Assembly (NCBI GenBank): GCA_038380795.1
Contig: CM076259.1
Span: 28,192,977 to 28,256,976 of the forward strand
DNA: 64,000 nt
Source: Pyrocephalus nanus
Taxonomy: Eukaryota; Chordata; Aves; Passeriformes; Tyrannidae
Direction of reading: 5' to 3'
In this document: piece by piece, positions 1-13,400 of the stretch
How positions within the stretch are numbered: the stretch's first letter is position 1
Layout of the letters: each line of letters starts with the position of its first letter
Translations under genes and position numbers: made by a program
The notes under the pieces: model-generated
What the model was told of the DNA's origin: nothing
The model's input: the letters and a program-made list of their open reading frames with translations, nothing else
Databases searched by the model: none

Positions 1-3000
1 ATACACTTTTGGAAGACCAATGTCACTATGGCATAGCATGTACTATATAGTGTATAAAACATAAAAAACTCTGTAAAGTGTAAGTACACATCATATATAG
101 GAAGCCTAAACACCAGGCTCAGCAAACACCAAAGCCGTAATACAGCGCCAGATCTTCAGTTACTATTACATGTACCAGAGGAGAACACTTATCACAGCCA
201 CTGGAAAAAATGAGAACCTTTACCCAAAAGTTCACCCTTCTAGCTCATGTTTTTCAAGAGGCACAAGAATGGCACTTTAGAAATTGCTACAGTATGAAAA
301 TGAACCCAATGCTGCGAGCTAATCAAACTCAACTGTCTCTCTTGCATGATATTGTTGTGAAATTTCCATGGGAAATAGTTATATAATAATAGCCTAAAAT
401 AGGATGATCCTACCCTGAAAGGCTTTTTCCAAGAATTGTCCCTCTCAGCCTCCCAAATGGCACCACTATCACCCACCTTATCAATAAAAGCATGAAGGAT
501 CCCAAGGCCAACATTCACTAAATGACTGCTTTCCACAACATAATACATCTCATCCAGTGCATGCAAGAATGAGGGCTCAGGGTTTTTGTAGGTTGCCTTC
601 TTCATGTGGATAGTAGAGGTTCAAGTGGCATCCAGAGTCATTTTGTGACAATTGAACAGTTGTGCTGTGGTGGTACCTATATGCACTCTAAAGACCTACC
701 TCCAAGGATATCTGCAGCTAAGGACCTAGGATTTACCTAATTCCTGCTGGGACAGCACATCTTATCAAAAAAATATCTCTACCTCTGGTCTCTGTACTGA
801 GATACTGTCTACCAAGACAGTCTATTGTCTTACTGTCTGAGTAAGACTGAGAACTGAAATTCACAGTGCCAGTGCTTGACAAAATATATACCATCTGTAG
901 AGATACTGGATTTATGTCGCATTATGTCCTGAACACTAATCTTATCATTCCTCTCAGCTTGTAAATCACCCCTCTCCCTCTTTCCCCTAGGAGGAAAGCA
1001 CACTGTCAGCTCTCTGGGAGCTATTAACAATCCTCACTATTTCTCAAGGTACCAGTAATCTTCTATCACAACTCCAGCCTCACTGACACTAGTGTAGTTA
1101 AATTCAAAGGAGGTATTCTCAATTTGTATTTGCTCTGAGAGCTGCTGCTTCTATTTCAGGCTCAAAGAACTTGTAGACTCAACAGCTTGTCCACTTTTCC
1201 CCATTGGCACAGCTGATCTAATGAAACATACAGTTCCAGCCCTGCCTCTTGTCTTGCCTGTGTTTTCAGATCCTCAGAGTCCTGAAGTACAGAATATAGA
1301 GCACACCCCAAAAAAAGTCTGCCTTTCTGCATTGCTGCTGCCCAGCAACCGCTGCCAAATCTCCCCTATTCACTTTTCTTGTAATTTCCTGCCACAGTTC
1401 TTCTTCCTGTATTTTCCTTATTGTTCATCTGTCCTGCTTTCTACTACCCAGGGCTTGCTCTGCCCTTATACCAGGACTCAGCAGTGTAGTACTGCTGCTG
1501 CTTAAGAGGTTGCCAACAGACTCAGGAGACTAGCACAGACATAAAAAAGGAGGAAGATTTAATAAACATCTTGCACTAGCCACAAACACAGATGACCTAT
1601 ATGCATGGCTTGACTCCTCAGGTGCACCTAAGCTTCTTGAAAAGGCTCACAAAAGTTTTTAGACTGCCCATGGCATGCAAGAGGAAAAGTATACAACTGG
1701 CTCATGCACCTTTTTTTTTCCTTTGCATATTACAGGCCCTAGTGGGACTGCAAAGTGTGATTCTGAATATACTTCCTTCAAGCAGGGCATCTTTGTGACA
1801 GATGAAACTATGGCTATAGTCCAAATTAGGGTATTAAGTGATGAAAAAGGAAGGAATAGAAGATGGAAGAACTCTCACCTGTGATGGGTCTCTTCTTCAA
1901 TCAGCCATCTATTTTTCTCTCTCCTCTTCCCAGTTTTCTCTCAGGTCTCGCTTTCTCTGCCTTTATTTCTCCTGAATGCTTTTCAAGATGCAGAGATATA
2001 TCTAATGGCCTTCCCTTTCTACTGCCTTTATAGTGAAAGCTCCGTAGGGTGAGGGGACAGATGATTGAAGACTTGTACTTCTCTTATGATCTGGTCCCAG
2101 GAGATTTATCACCTGAAATCCAAGTGCTATTAATCTACAATGTTAATGTTCCCTGTGCCCTGCCCACACAATATCAGATATCATTCTAACTTCTGACACT
2201 TCTGTTTATGCTAGAGCTTTTCTAGGTTTGTTGTGTAGCAGATTCATCCTAAAAGATCTAGACCACTTCATGACATCGCTGTATACAAACGTTATGGCCC
2301 ACCACCAGACTGCAGCCTCCTCTGGAATGAAACGTCATGTCTGTTTTTCAGCTGTCACCAATACTGCACACACAGATGCTATAGCAGCTGGTGGTGCAAG
2401 CCCTTTAACACCCCAGACTGACAGAAGTTGAATTTTCTGAGGCAGAGTTATTGTTACTCAGAACCCTAGATGCAGAATAGAAAAACAGTCATGTAAGAAC
2501 AAAGGAAAAATAGCATTCTGTGCTTAAGAAAGCTCAGCCCAAGAGATCTACAAGGCTGTGAATGAGACAATGTGAAAGATAGATATGAGACAAAAGAAAC
2601 TGTAAAGGTGAAAAAGGGAGTTTTACAGGAGGAAGAGGAGAAAGGTGACAAAAGGAGGACTACTTAACAGTAACAGAGGGTCTAAGAGATAAACACAGAG
2701 GTAAAAAGAGACAAAGCACAGAAGGGCATGAGAGAATGAGATGCTGGACAGGAAGAACATACAACAAGCATATTTTGCCTCAAGCAATAGATTCAGAGGG
2801 AGCAAAAAAAAAGATGGAAAAGGCAGGAAAAAGATTCTAGTATGTGTCAGATAAGGCAATGGCTTCTAAATGAGAACAAAGTGCTTGACTAGGACATTTT
2901 ATTAGACAAGAATACCCATGGTGGCTTCAAAGAGCTACAGGAGGCAATTAGAGCTTTGGCAGAGAAAGAATGCTGTGAAAAGGGTTAGGAAGAGGGAGGG

Positions 3001-6000
3001 AGACTGGAAGAAAAGACAGCTTTTATAGTAAAAGAAAGAAACAGATCATGGACTGAGGCTTGAACAGTAGCAGAAGACAAAAATTTTAAGCTATGCAGGG
3101 GCACACAGTAAGCCAGGCTGAATATGGAGACACAATGGCAGAGAACTCTCAGAGGACACTTGAAAGGGGGCTGAATTCATAGTAAAAAGTAAAAAGACAG
3201 AAAGTTTAAGGGCTTTCATCATGGAGAAATAACAAGATAATATGATGATATTCAAGTGGACATGTACTGACTAATACTAGACTGAATAGAGCAGAATTGA
3301 CAGAAACAGGGCAGATTTTGAGAATCATTAGCTTTTGATAACTCAAGTAGAGAGAGGCAGAATGGGGGGGAAATATCTCACAATTGAAAGCAGATAAATA
3401 CTTACAGGAACTCAAGAACATAAAGGAGCCATTGAAGTACATGTTGGAATAGATGAATTTGAAAGGAAACTTGAACAGATCATGATAGAGCATGATGACA
3501 TTGTGGCATGACATGATATGACAGTATGATATGCCATGACTTGGCAAAAAACAAATGAACTTTAAAGTTATGTCTCAGTTCCAGAAACAACCCAACTGTG
3601 ACAGTCTGCACAGAGCACCATATCTATGTTAATGCTGGCACTTAAGGTAAATTACTTGTTACCTTGAGGTTGTCTTGTCCTACATCACAATGTTGTCACA
3701 GGTTGGAACTGAGAGCAAAAATAACAAGCAGAGAGAACTTAACCAAACCCAGCAGCCAGAGCAAGATACAGAAAATCAGATGAAAGAGAAGACAGCAAAA
3801 TTAGGTTTTATAAATGGATCCCAGCTCATTCAGAGCTTTAAAGTGGATCTGACTGTCCTGGTGAGATCTCTGGTAAAGACCATCAGGCTTCAAAACTCAA
3901 AACAGAACAGCCTTTCCTAGAACAAAAATAAGATAATTTGATTCTTTTAAACAGAGACAACTTCAAGCATGTAAGTCAGGAAGCACAGAAATAAATATAT
4001 AGCTTATACACAAGTCTCCCCCACCCACTGTGACCTTGGTTGCAATTAAGCTGACGACCTTCTGAGCTGCTAAAATTTTGTGCTTACAGTGTATTGCCTA
4101 GGAGATTGTTTCCATACCTCCACAGCTTGGATGGCTCCTCCCCTACAGCTGCCCCTCTTCTTAAATTGCAGTCCTCAATTCTGTCAGTGATTCTCTACTC
4201 TACAGCATCCTGTAGCTTCTATTAAATAATTTCTTCTTTGCATATGCTCAAAGATTTTTCAAATGAAGAGGTGTCTTACTGGTGGGGTAGAGAACTGATT
4301 GTCTTGTCTTAGAATAAACCAAGAGCAAATCAAATAGGCACAGTGGGCATATAAGTACCAGAAGTTAAAGAAAAAAATAGTAGTGGACTGATGAGAAGCA
4401 GAAAACTTTTTATAACTGGACTGTGCATCCAAAAGCAGCTAAAGTCAGTGAGAACTAGCAAACATTTAACTGTTTGAAGTGGATTCAGCGGATTTCTTTT
4501 TTTCTAAGATAATAATTTTGCATGACAAACATTCTCTGATATAATTGGCTTGCAGACTGTTTTAGCAGAAAGGAACAAAGAACATCTAGGAAATACAGTT
4601 TTATCTCTAGTGATCAAAACGTATTAGGGATGTTTCTAAGCTAGTGAATTTCTTATTATTTCAGCACAAATAATCTACAGTTTCTGCCTTTCTTCCCCTT
4701 CTCTCTATAGATTTCCTGTTGCACAGGTAAAATTAAAAATTGCACATTAGATCTGTCAATCATGTTATTACACAACAGCATGACTGACATCACGAGGGTG
4801 GAAAGAAAATGCAGTGATGAGCTGCATAGAGCTGGGCTGCCAGAGGCTGTGCCAGGGCTCCTGGTTTTCAATTGGATTTGGCTAATTTCAAGTGAAGAAT
4901 ACTGCCTCTTACGTAAGCCATGGCCAACTAGGAAAACGTGTGGTCACAGCTGAAAGGTTTAGGAAGAGGATTGGCTTATAAAGTGAAATTATGTGGACTG
5001 AGTTGAAATGGATAAGTTTCAAGGACATGTTTATGGTGTGCTTGAGCTGGAGTTGGTCAAGAAGAAGAGACCATAGGTATGGACAGCATATCTCCAGGAG
5101 GTCATGGCATTAGAGATACGTAAGAAAAGAAATAATGTATTTAATTTTCCTGATATATGTTCAACTTTCAAATGCTTGAAAAGTAATTTCTTTGAAGTGC
5201 TATAATCTATAGATCTCTCTGAAAGAGTGATCACATTACATAATTTAGGGGACTTAAGGAGCAGACTGGTTGAAAAGGATAGTCTTAATTTTTTATGTAC
5301 TGGAACTAGTGATCAGGAAGCTTGATGCAAGAAAAAAAATTAATTTTTCAGCCATCTCAGCTCTCCATTCCAGGTGATGGATGGCCATGTGAATATTAGT
5401 AAAGAAGGGGTCAGGAACATACCTAGAAATGAGGAAAGGGACTGTTTTTTTGATTGCAGCAGAGACATAATCAACCATAACCCTTCTTTCAGTAACATGT
5501 GAGTCTTGATTACCTTTCAGACTTTCACCATGATTAGAGCAAATGCTGTGAACTACTGACAAGAATTCCATGGTTGCCAAGTGCTTGGTGTTGTCTGTAC
5601 AAGTTTGTCCTGTCCTGTCTTAGATAACCAAGATAAATGGTGTCATTATAAAAGCTGTAGCACAGATGTGTTATCATTACCATTCAAGATTTTTTATATA
5701 CCATATTTACTATCTTATACTAGTAAATCTTGCACAGTTTTGACTAAGCTTCCTGTTTTCCTTGTCTTTCCCCCACCTAAAAGCAGATACCCATACAAAA
5801 ACACCTAACCCTCCAGCACAGCTGGGGTCTTGCCTGTTTCCCATAAAACAGTCCCTGGTGGTAATATGAGATAAAGACTAAGGTAAACAGAGGGAAGATA
5901 GTGTTTCTCTTGGCAGCCTGAATAATAAGTCCATCACAAATGAGGGCAAAGCAATTCCCCTGCAGCAATAACCTTTCCTGTTATCACTGGCTGCTGATAC

Positions 6001-9000
6001 AGGGATGATAGTGAGAGTCAGCATGACATTCACTGGACTCTCTCTTTTATCAGTCCCCTGCTTTGACTTGTAGGAAAATGTTGGGGGAAGGGAAGAAGAA
6101 CTGGATCAAGTGCATCCAGGTTGAAGTACTGGGCCACTCTTTGGCATGAAGGCTGCAGAAAGTAGTCTAGTATTTCCAGTCGAGGACAAGATAAGTCAGC
6201 AGAAGAAAGTGCAGGAAGTTCCCCATAAATGGCATTGTGTCCCAGAGCTGGCATCTAATGTCCATGCCATCTAAAAATATTAAAGCTGGAACAGGAATCC
6301 AGGAATTGGCTGTAGATCAACGTAAGAAGCTATTGACTTAAATCAGGAATGGTGGAGAGATAAAGGGCCAACACAAAAGAAGATGCAGAGGATAAACAGT
6401 GGAAACTATTCTAACTTTCATTCAAGCTGAGAACAGATGTTAGTTCTAGGAGCTGCTAAACTCAGACTGTTTATGAGAAATTACAGATTTTTAGATGACA
6501 TGTTTGTTTGTGAGCATTGCTTACAGTCCTGCTCATGCATTATTAGGTGTTTAGAGTCAGCAATAATCCCTAAGAGTGTTCCAGGTATCTTGTTCAAAGA
6601 TACCTGGTCTGGGTGTATATCTTGGTCCGGGGTGTATATCATTTTTTTTGCATCTGTATCACAGACAGATTCTATCCCACAAATAGCATTATGTCTATAG
6701 AATATTTTGATATGGGTAAGTTAGTAAACAAAAGAAATGCAGAGATGGTCCTTGTGAAAATTTTCAAATCCCACTCCCTCTCTGGGAGGGAGGGGGTTGT
6801 TCTTGCATCTGGGAGAGCGTTGTTGCTCTCTGACAAGTACACTGATTGGCCTGGGGACCTTTACTTAGCAGGAGGAGGACAGAAACATCCCAGACCACAG
6901 GTTTTGTGCACCACAAGGACCATGGGCTCGCACAAGTCTGCAGGCTCCTCAAACCCACTGTGCTGAGGGATAAGCTGTGCCACCTGCTGAAGGCTCATTG
7001 CTCTGGGAAGAAGATGCAGCTGCTCCTTGCCATGGCTGATTACAACTTCATCTTTATCAGCGTTCAAAGAGGGAAGGGGATGTAGAGAGTGTTTCTTCTA
7101 CCAGCTTTGGCTACAGAACTGGCTGATATACAGCACAGCTAGCCACCAGGTTCCTTTCTCCTGTGCTCTCTCCCTTCAAAAGAAACCGCTCAAAATGCCA
7201 TCATTAAACCCCATGGGATGGAGGTAAGGTCTCTGTAGGGACACAGTATTGTGTCTCTTGGCTTTGAGCAGGAGGATTCCCCACTGTCTTCCTGCAGGAG
7301 ATCTTCACCAATCTAAGTGTACTTTGTGGCAGGACCACTTGGAGAGACATGTCTGTCTACAGAATTTCATACTGAGTTTTCCCACTCTGATCATTACAAT
7401 CCTGTCCTCTCCTGACTTATAATTTTGTACACTGAGGAATATGATCGTTGCACTAAATCAGCTGCGGCACATTCAGATCTGCTTAGGTATTAAAGACATT
7501 AAAACACTTCTGTGTTCTGATACCAGGTCTGCAATGTCATTTTTATCAGGTGCCTTCTTCAGCAGTCCTTAGTCCACAGGAGTGTTTGGACCCAGCTGTG
7601 AATTTTTATTTTGCTGCATTTATTCTGACAGAACTGCATTAGAAACAAGAAGCAGATATCATCAAGAAGGCAGGAGGTCAGCACTCCCTAAAGGACTTCT
7701 GGTATACTCTCCAACCAGATAATAATGCTTCCTTTACCTATATCCATGTGGAATGAATCAGTCTGAGCCCCCCTAACTAGAAAGAACCAGCATCTTGCAC
7801 AAGAACATCTCATGAACAGCCTCCAGCACCTAACTATTGTGTTTCCCAGACAACCATCCATTATCTGTGAGGGCTGTTATCACTTCTTGCTGGCCTGACA
7901 GTCATTTTAGTATGGGCATTGTAGGACCTGTGGAAAGACAGGTCCAAAGGCTTTAGAAAATGGTGTGTACCTGGTCATCTTGCCATACCTACACTTAGCG
8001 ATGGCTGCCAGCAGAAGGATATGGCAAACAGGCAGTTGTATCAAGAGGTTTTGGAGCTGGATGGGTGTTTGCCTTGTGATCCATTGTTTTACAGTGAGTG
8101 TTGGGAGAAGTGGAATAATGTGTAGGATTTGGAAGTTTGATTGTCCTGACATGTTGGTTTTTTCTCTTGTCAATACCGAAGCTCCTCTGGGAAACAGATA
8201 ATATCATACATTTCCTCTACAAACTGAAGAAAAAGAAGGTTCTAGGGAGCATATCACCTGCATTCTGTCAGAGGGCAGCACTAATTTTAAGGATCTGAAG
8301 CAGAGAGAGGGTTTTCTGTACGGACCTGTTCTCTCTAGATACTAATATGGTGTCCTGTAATCTCTTTGTCTTCTGGAAATGTTTTACTGCTTTGCTCACA
8401 TCTATTAACTGATTGAAAAGTTTCTTCATTTTTATGTGGCTTTCTATTTGAGCCATTCTAGTGGATTTTTTGACCCTTCCACAGGGGGTATTGATTCCAA
8501 GCACATTGTGGACGCTATGCAATAGTGGTTTCAACTAAGATGAATTGTTTTGAGTTGTATATAGGTATAACCTTTTGTAGACTTTGTAGCTGACTATTCC
8601 ACGATCACCAAATGAGTGATCCAATTCACAGCCCAATGTGACCCAGTCCAACCCCGATTGGGGTCACTGTAGTTTTTTTGTTACTACTGTAGTTTCTGCC
8701 CTACCCAGATCTCAATCAGTATATCACCATCTTACAACCCAGGCTCAGAAGGTGGTGGTGCAAATCTAACACTTCCTATTAAAGTCCAAAATTTCAACCT
8801 ATTTAGATGTTGAATTTGTTAGTTAGATCCATGTTCTTATCAGCATATAGTGCTACTCTATCACTAGTATGATTTACCTTATCTTTCTGCATGTTTTGTA
8901 TTCCATTATTACAATTTCCCATTGATTTTCTGCCTCAAATATTTAATATATCTTCTGGTATATTTTCTGTTAGGGTGAGAGACTGGTCCTACGTGGTATT

Positions 9001-11712
9001 TTTCCTTATTCTAGCATTTGTGTACCAGTGCTTTGGTTCTTGTTTAGGTACTTCATTTGCATTGAACCATATTTGCTTTCTGTGTCTAATTTGATTGTTC
9101 ACAGACTCTGATCTGCCCTGCACTTAAGGATACAGAGTTACTGTAACTTTGCTATCCTTCATAGAAACAGCCTGAAGATAAAAATGCTTTTGCACTTGTG
9201 ATTGTCTCCTAAATCTTCAGTCCAAAGTGTACTGATACCCTTTTACATGTTCAGCATCAGAAGACTGATTCCTGCAGCTGGTCTGTCCCTCCTGTACAAG
9301 GTCACTCTTCACAACAGTCTGTGGCAAGAAGCTGCATTACTAAACAATTTTCTCATCCTTTCATAGGTTTGAACAAGCATGTGACTGAGAGGTGACCAAG
9401 CTGAATCGATGGAAAATCAATTGTTTTGATAGGTTGGATTTCTCTTCAATCCTGAAGCTAAATTAACATTACAGTCATGGGCATTAGACTCAACAGGACA
9501 GGGGCAATAGGAAAGCAAATCCAAAAACAGAGGGAAGAAAATAATGATGATTGTTCATTCTCTTTAGACAAGATCCATTTACTACAAACCCAAGCACACT
9601 GAAATGGGATAGTGGGAAGACGGAGGGAAAACCCTACACATATAAAAAAAGGATTGTATTGGAAGTGGAAACCATGAGAGGTTCTGAAAGAGTCAAAAAT
9701 CTTTGTGGAATGATTTAGAAAGGGTGTGCTGGAATATCTAACATTACACTATTTGCTATGTAGCATTCGAGCAGTTTCCCACAGTGAAGGAACAGTAAAA
9801 GCAGAGAATAAGGATGACATAGGGCAGCTCAGGGCTGTAGCTGAATAAGGAGGGAAAGGTACCATGGGGAAGGGCTACTTCTTGCAGATATTCTGCCTGT
9901 TTCTGGGCCCTTGTGAGGGGCTACAAGCCAGGGTGGAACAAGCTCTACCCAAGCTATGCACAGAAAAGGCTGCCTGTCACACTGTACACTGGCCTAATCA
10001 AAAGCCAGTAATATATCAGACCTTGACCTTCTTAGTCTCCCTTGTTCCACATTTCCAGACAAAGTGTCAAGTCTGGTCTTTTATCTTTTGGTATAAGGCA
10101 GTTAAAAGAAAAAAAGAGAACTTTCTGGTGTCATGGCATAGGAGTAGTTGGGACTGCTTTTGAAATATAGCTCAGATAAAGAAGAGAGAACACACAGCAA
10201 TTCAAGATTTTTCAGTGTTGGCCTGAACCTTCACAGCTGTCCCAAAACTGTAAGCAGCATAAAGAAAGGACAGTCACATTCCTTTCCTTGCACTAGCTTT
10301 GATGTTTCTGCTCTGAGCACTGTGAAAGGTAAACTGACAAAAAAATATTCATATCCTCATGCAGTTAAATGCTCAGTTGTGCTCTGAGTGAGTTCACCAC
10401 AGGTCGGAGGAGCAGCATGTAAGTACCAAGCTTTTCATGTGGCTGTCCATAGATCATGTCAGCTACAAAGTACATGCTCACATGCAGCACTAAAACATAT
10501 GTTTAGGGAGGAGAACTTTGCTTAGCCTGTGCTTCACGTTCCCAAGAGAAAGATTTCTATGTACCTCTGGAATAAAGTTCCTACCCCATGCTGGCTGTTT
10601 CTTCTGTCACTACTCTGTTGCACTGCTGTGATGAGTTTAATCCTGCATTTGCCATTATCAGGAAAAGCTTAGGTGAACATGCAGCTGTTTTGCCTTGTGA
10701 GCCTGGAGCATTATGGACTTCAAACTAAGGGAAATGAGATTTCCAACATGCCCTATTTCTATTTGGAAATGGAACTAAAAGCAGTGTACCCTCAGTGCCA
10801 TGCCCTCTATCACTGATAACAAACTTGATGCCAAGCAGCATTAATATCAACTACCTCTCTGGTCTAGATAAGGACTAACAGAGTGTTGTTAAGGAATTCA
10901 GAGGAGTAAAAATGACTGAAGAATTCTACAAAGAATTTAACAGGATGATTGAGCAATAAAATCACAGAAGTCAAAATAAATCCAAAGTGATTGCTGTGAG
11001 GAGGAACAGACATTCTAGCTTTGTATACACCAGAATCCTCCAACTTCTGCTATTTAAGCTTTTACTATTTAAGAATAAGGTCTTGGGGTTACACAGAATG
11101 GTCATGATAATGATTCCTTCAGCATTTATTTAGAATTACAGGTTAAGAAGTAGGAAAATAAGACTGAACTAAATGCAATGTGAAACTACATCTGAGTAAT
11201 GTTTGCCTTTCTGTTTCCCTCAGTCTCAAAAAGAATATAATAGAACTGGAAGAAGTTTCAGAGGATGGTCAAAATTATAGAATAGCTGCTGTATGAAGAA
11301 GAGTTAAGTAGACTTGAATCTCCTAGGCTGAAATGGGCCAGGAGATCTGGACATGAATACAATAATGAGTGATATGAAGAAAGTGAACTGAGAAGGTTTA
11401 TTTTGCTGTATCTCAGGAGGTAGGGTCAATTCAGAAGAACAACAACAAAAAAGTTGATCTAAAAATATTCATCTTGTTCTACTGAAGTCACAACTCCTTG
11501 AAATTTAGATGCAGGCTAAGAATTTTAATTTGCTTCTCTGTAATAGAAGTAAATGACAGGTTTGTGTGAATCACTTAATAATAAGGGTAGATAAGAGGGT
11601 TCATTACAGATGAAGAATTAAAAATATATTCTGCATCATATTTAGGAGACAATAATCTTGTAGACCAGTAGCTAACTTGCACTGCTGTTCCTCTGAGTAC
11701 TTTAGTTAATTA
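1..11712. other. Intergenic, no gene recognised
   Basis: AT-rich unique-looking sequence. All open frames are short and lack conserved motifs or paired splice sites. A purine-rich plus strand at 2460-3060 makes spurious Leu/Ser/Phe-rich minus frames. A slightly GC-richer patch at 6840-7060 has overlapping frames on both strands but nothing recognisable. Confidence 0.6.
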
Positions 11713-13400
11713 CAGAATCAAGGAATATTTGAGCTTTGGATGGGACACTTGCTGTCTTGTCCACTACCATGCTGAAGCACTGTCAGCAGAAGCAGGTTGT
11801 CCTAGGCTATGTCCAGACAGCTTTTTAATGTCTCCAAGGATGCAAATTCTACAGCCTCTCCAGGTAAACTGTGGCAGTACTCAGTCATGCAAATCCTCTT
11901 TCTTAATGTTCAGACAAAAATTCCTATTTCAGTTTGTGCCAATTCCATCTTGTCCTGTTACTGAGCACCAGTGAGAAGAGTCTGGCTCCACTATTTTCAG
12001 TCTTCCATCAGATGACAAGACCTGAGACTTCTCTTCTCGTGGCTGAACAACCCCAGCTCTTTCAGCCTTTCCTCAGATGTGAGATAGTCCAGTCCCTTCA
12101 TTATTTTTGTGGCCTTTTGCAGAGCTCTTTCCAGTAGCTCCATATGTTTTTTGAACGGGGGAGATCAGAGCTGGACACAGGACTCCAAGTATGGCTTCAT
12201 AATAGCTAAGTGGAAGGAAAGGATCACCTCCCACAGCCTACCAGCAACACTCACTCTAATGCAGCCCAGGATACCATTGGCCTCCTTTGCAGCAAGGACA
12301 CACTGCTGGCTCATGTTTAACTTGGTGTCTGCCAGGACACCCAGTCCAAGCTGCTTTCCAGTAAGTCAGTCCCCAGCATGGACTGGTGCATTGGATTGTT
12401 CCTCCCTAGGTATAGGACTCTACACTTCTCTTGGTTAAGAGTGATTTGCCCTTCACAAATCTGTGCTGGCTGCTCCCAATTATCTTCCTGTCCTTCATAT
12501 GTCTGGAAATGGTTCCCAAGATGAGTTGCTCTATCACCTTTCTGGGGATTGAGGTGAAGTAGGCCAGCCTGTAGTTTGCTGGACTTCTTGTCCTTCTTGG
12601 AGATGAGTGACATTTGTTTTATTCCAGTTCTCAGTAACCACTGTAAATCCCTATGATCTTTGAAAGATAAGTGAGAGTGGCCTTGCAATGAGATTGACCA
12701 AATCCCCCATACTCGTGGGTGCATCCCATTAGGTTCCATGGATTTGTGCATGTCCAGTTTGTTTAAATGCTCTCTGACCTCAGCCTCTTCCAGTGAGTGT
12801 CCTTGCTCTTTGTCATCTGGTCCTCTGATCATTTCGCTGCTGATATACCTGTAGAAGCATTCTTGTCGCCCTTCACGTCCCTCACCAGATGAGGTTTGGT
12901 TTTCTTAACCTCATCCTCACGCACTGGGGTGATGTTTCTATATTCCTCACAGGTCACATGACCCTGCTTGCACCTTTTTCTGCCTTAGTTTAGTCAGGAG
13001 CTCCTTGCTAATTCACGCAGGCCTCCTGCTGCCTTTGCTTGATTTCCTGCTCAGCAGGATGGGTCATTTCTGAGCTTGGAGGAGATGATTCCCGTACATA
13101 ACCAGCTCTCTTGCAGCCGTCTTCTCTTCTGGGCCATATCCCATGGGGTTCTTCCAAGCAGATCCCTGAAGAGCTAAAGACTTCTCTCCTGAACTCAAGG
13201 ATTGAGATCTTGTTTTTAGCCCTTCTCTCTCCTCAGATCCTGAGGCTGTCCTGGGCCTTCATATCCCTGATCACTCCTTTCTCCTCTGTAAATACCAGGT
13301 ACAGCAGAGCACCTCCTCTTGCTGTCTCCTTGATTATCAGTGTTAAGAACTTGTCAATGCACTTCAGAAACCTCCTGGATTGCTTGTAAACACAAGGCTC
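11713..13400 (-). mobile_element. CR1 LINE, degenerate, internally deleted
   Basis: Minus-strand CR1 copy. Around 13390-13111 it encodes remnants of the endonuclease-RT linker, then VREHLNKLDMHKS near 12770 at the start of the reverse transcriptase region. It then jumps to the C-terminal RT segment ([16 protein letters not shown] near 12400) without the catalytic palm. The 3' end lies near 11713, in the usual diverged form. Multiple stops and frameshifts; a dead copy. Confidence 0.85.

Noticed and set aside
3479..3540. ATGATATGAC-like repeats, considered as a tandem array or CRISPR
   Set aside because: Short, irregular and without spacers; simple low-complexity sequence.
8636..8667. Hairpin GTGACCC...GGGTCAC
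   Set aside because: Seven-base stem with a long loop is expected by chance in 64 kb.
12317..12832. 171-codon minus-strand frame as a host gene
   Set aside because: It is the decayed reverse-transcriptase region of a CR1 LINE.
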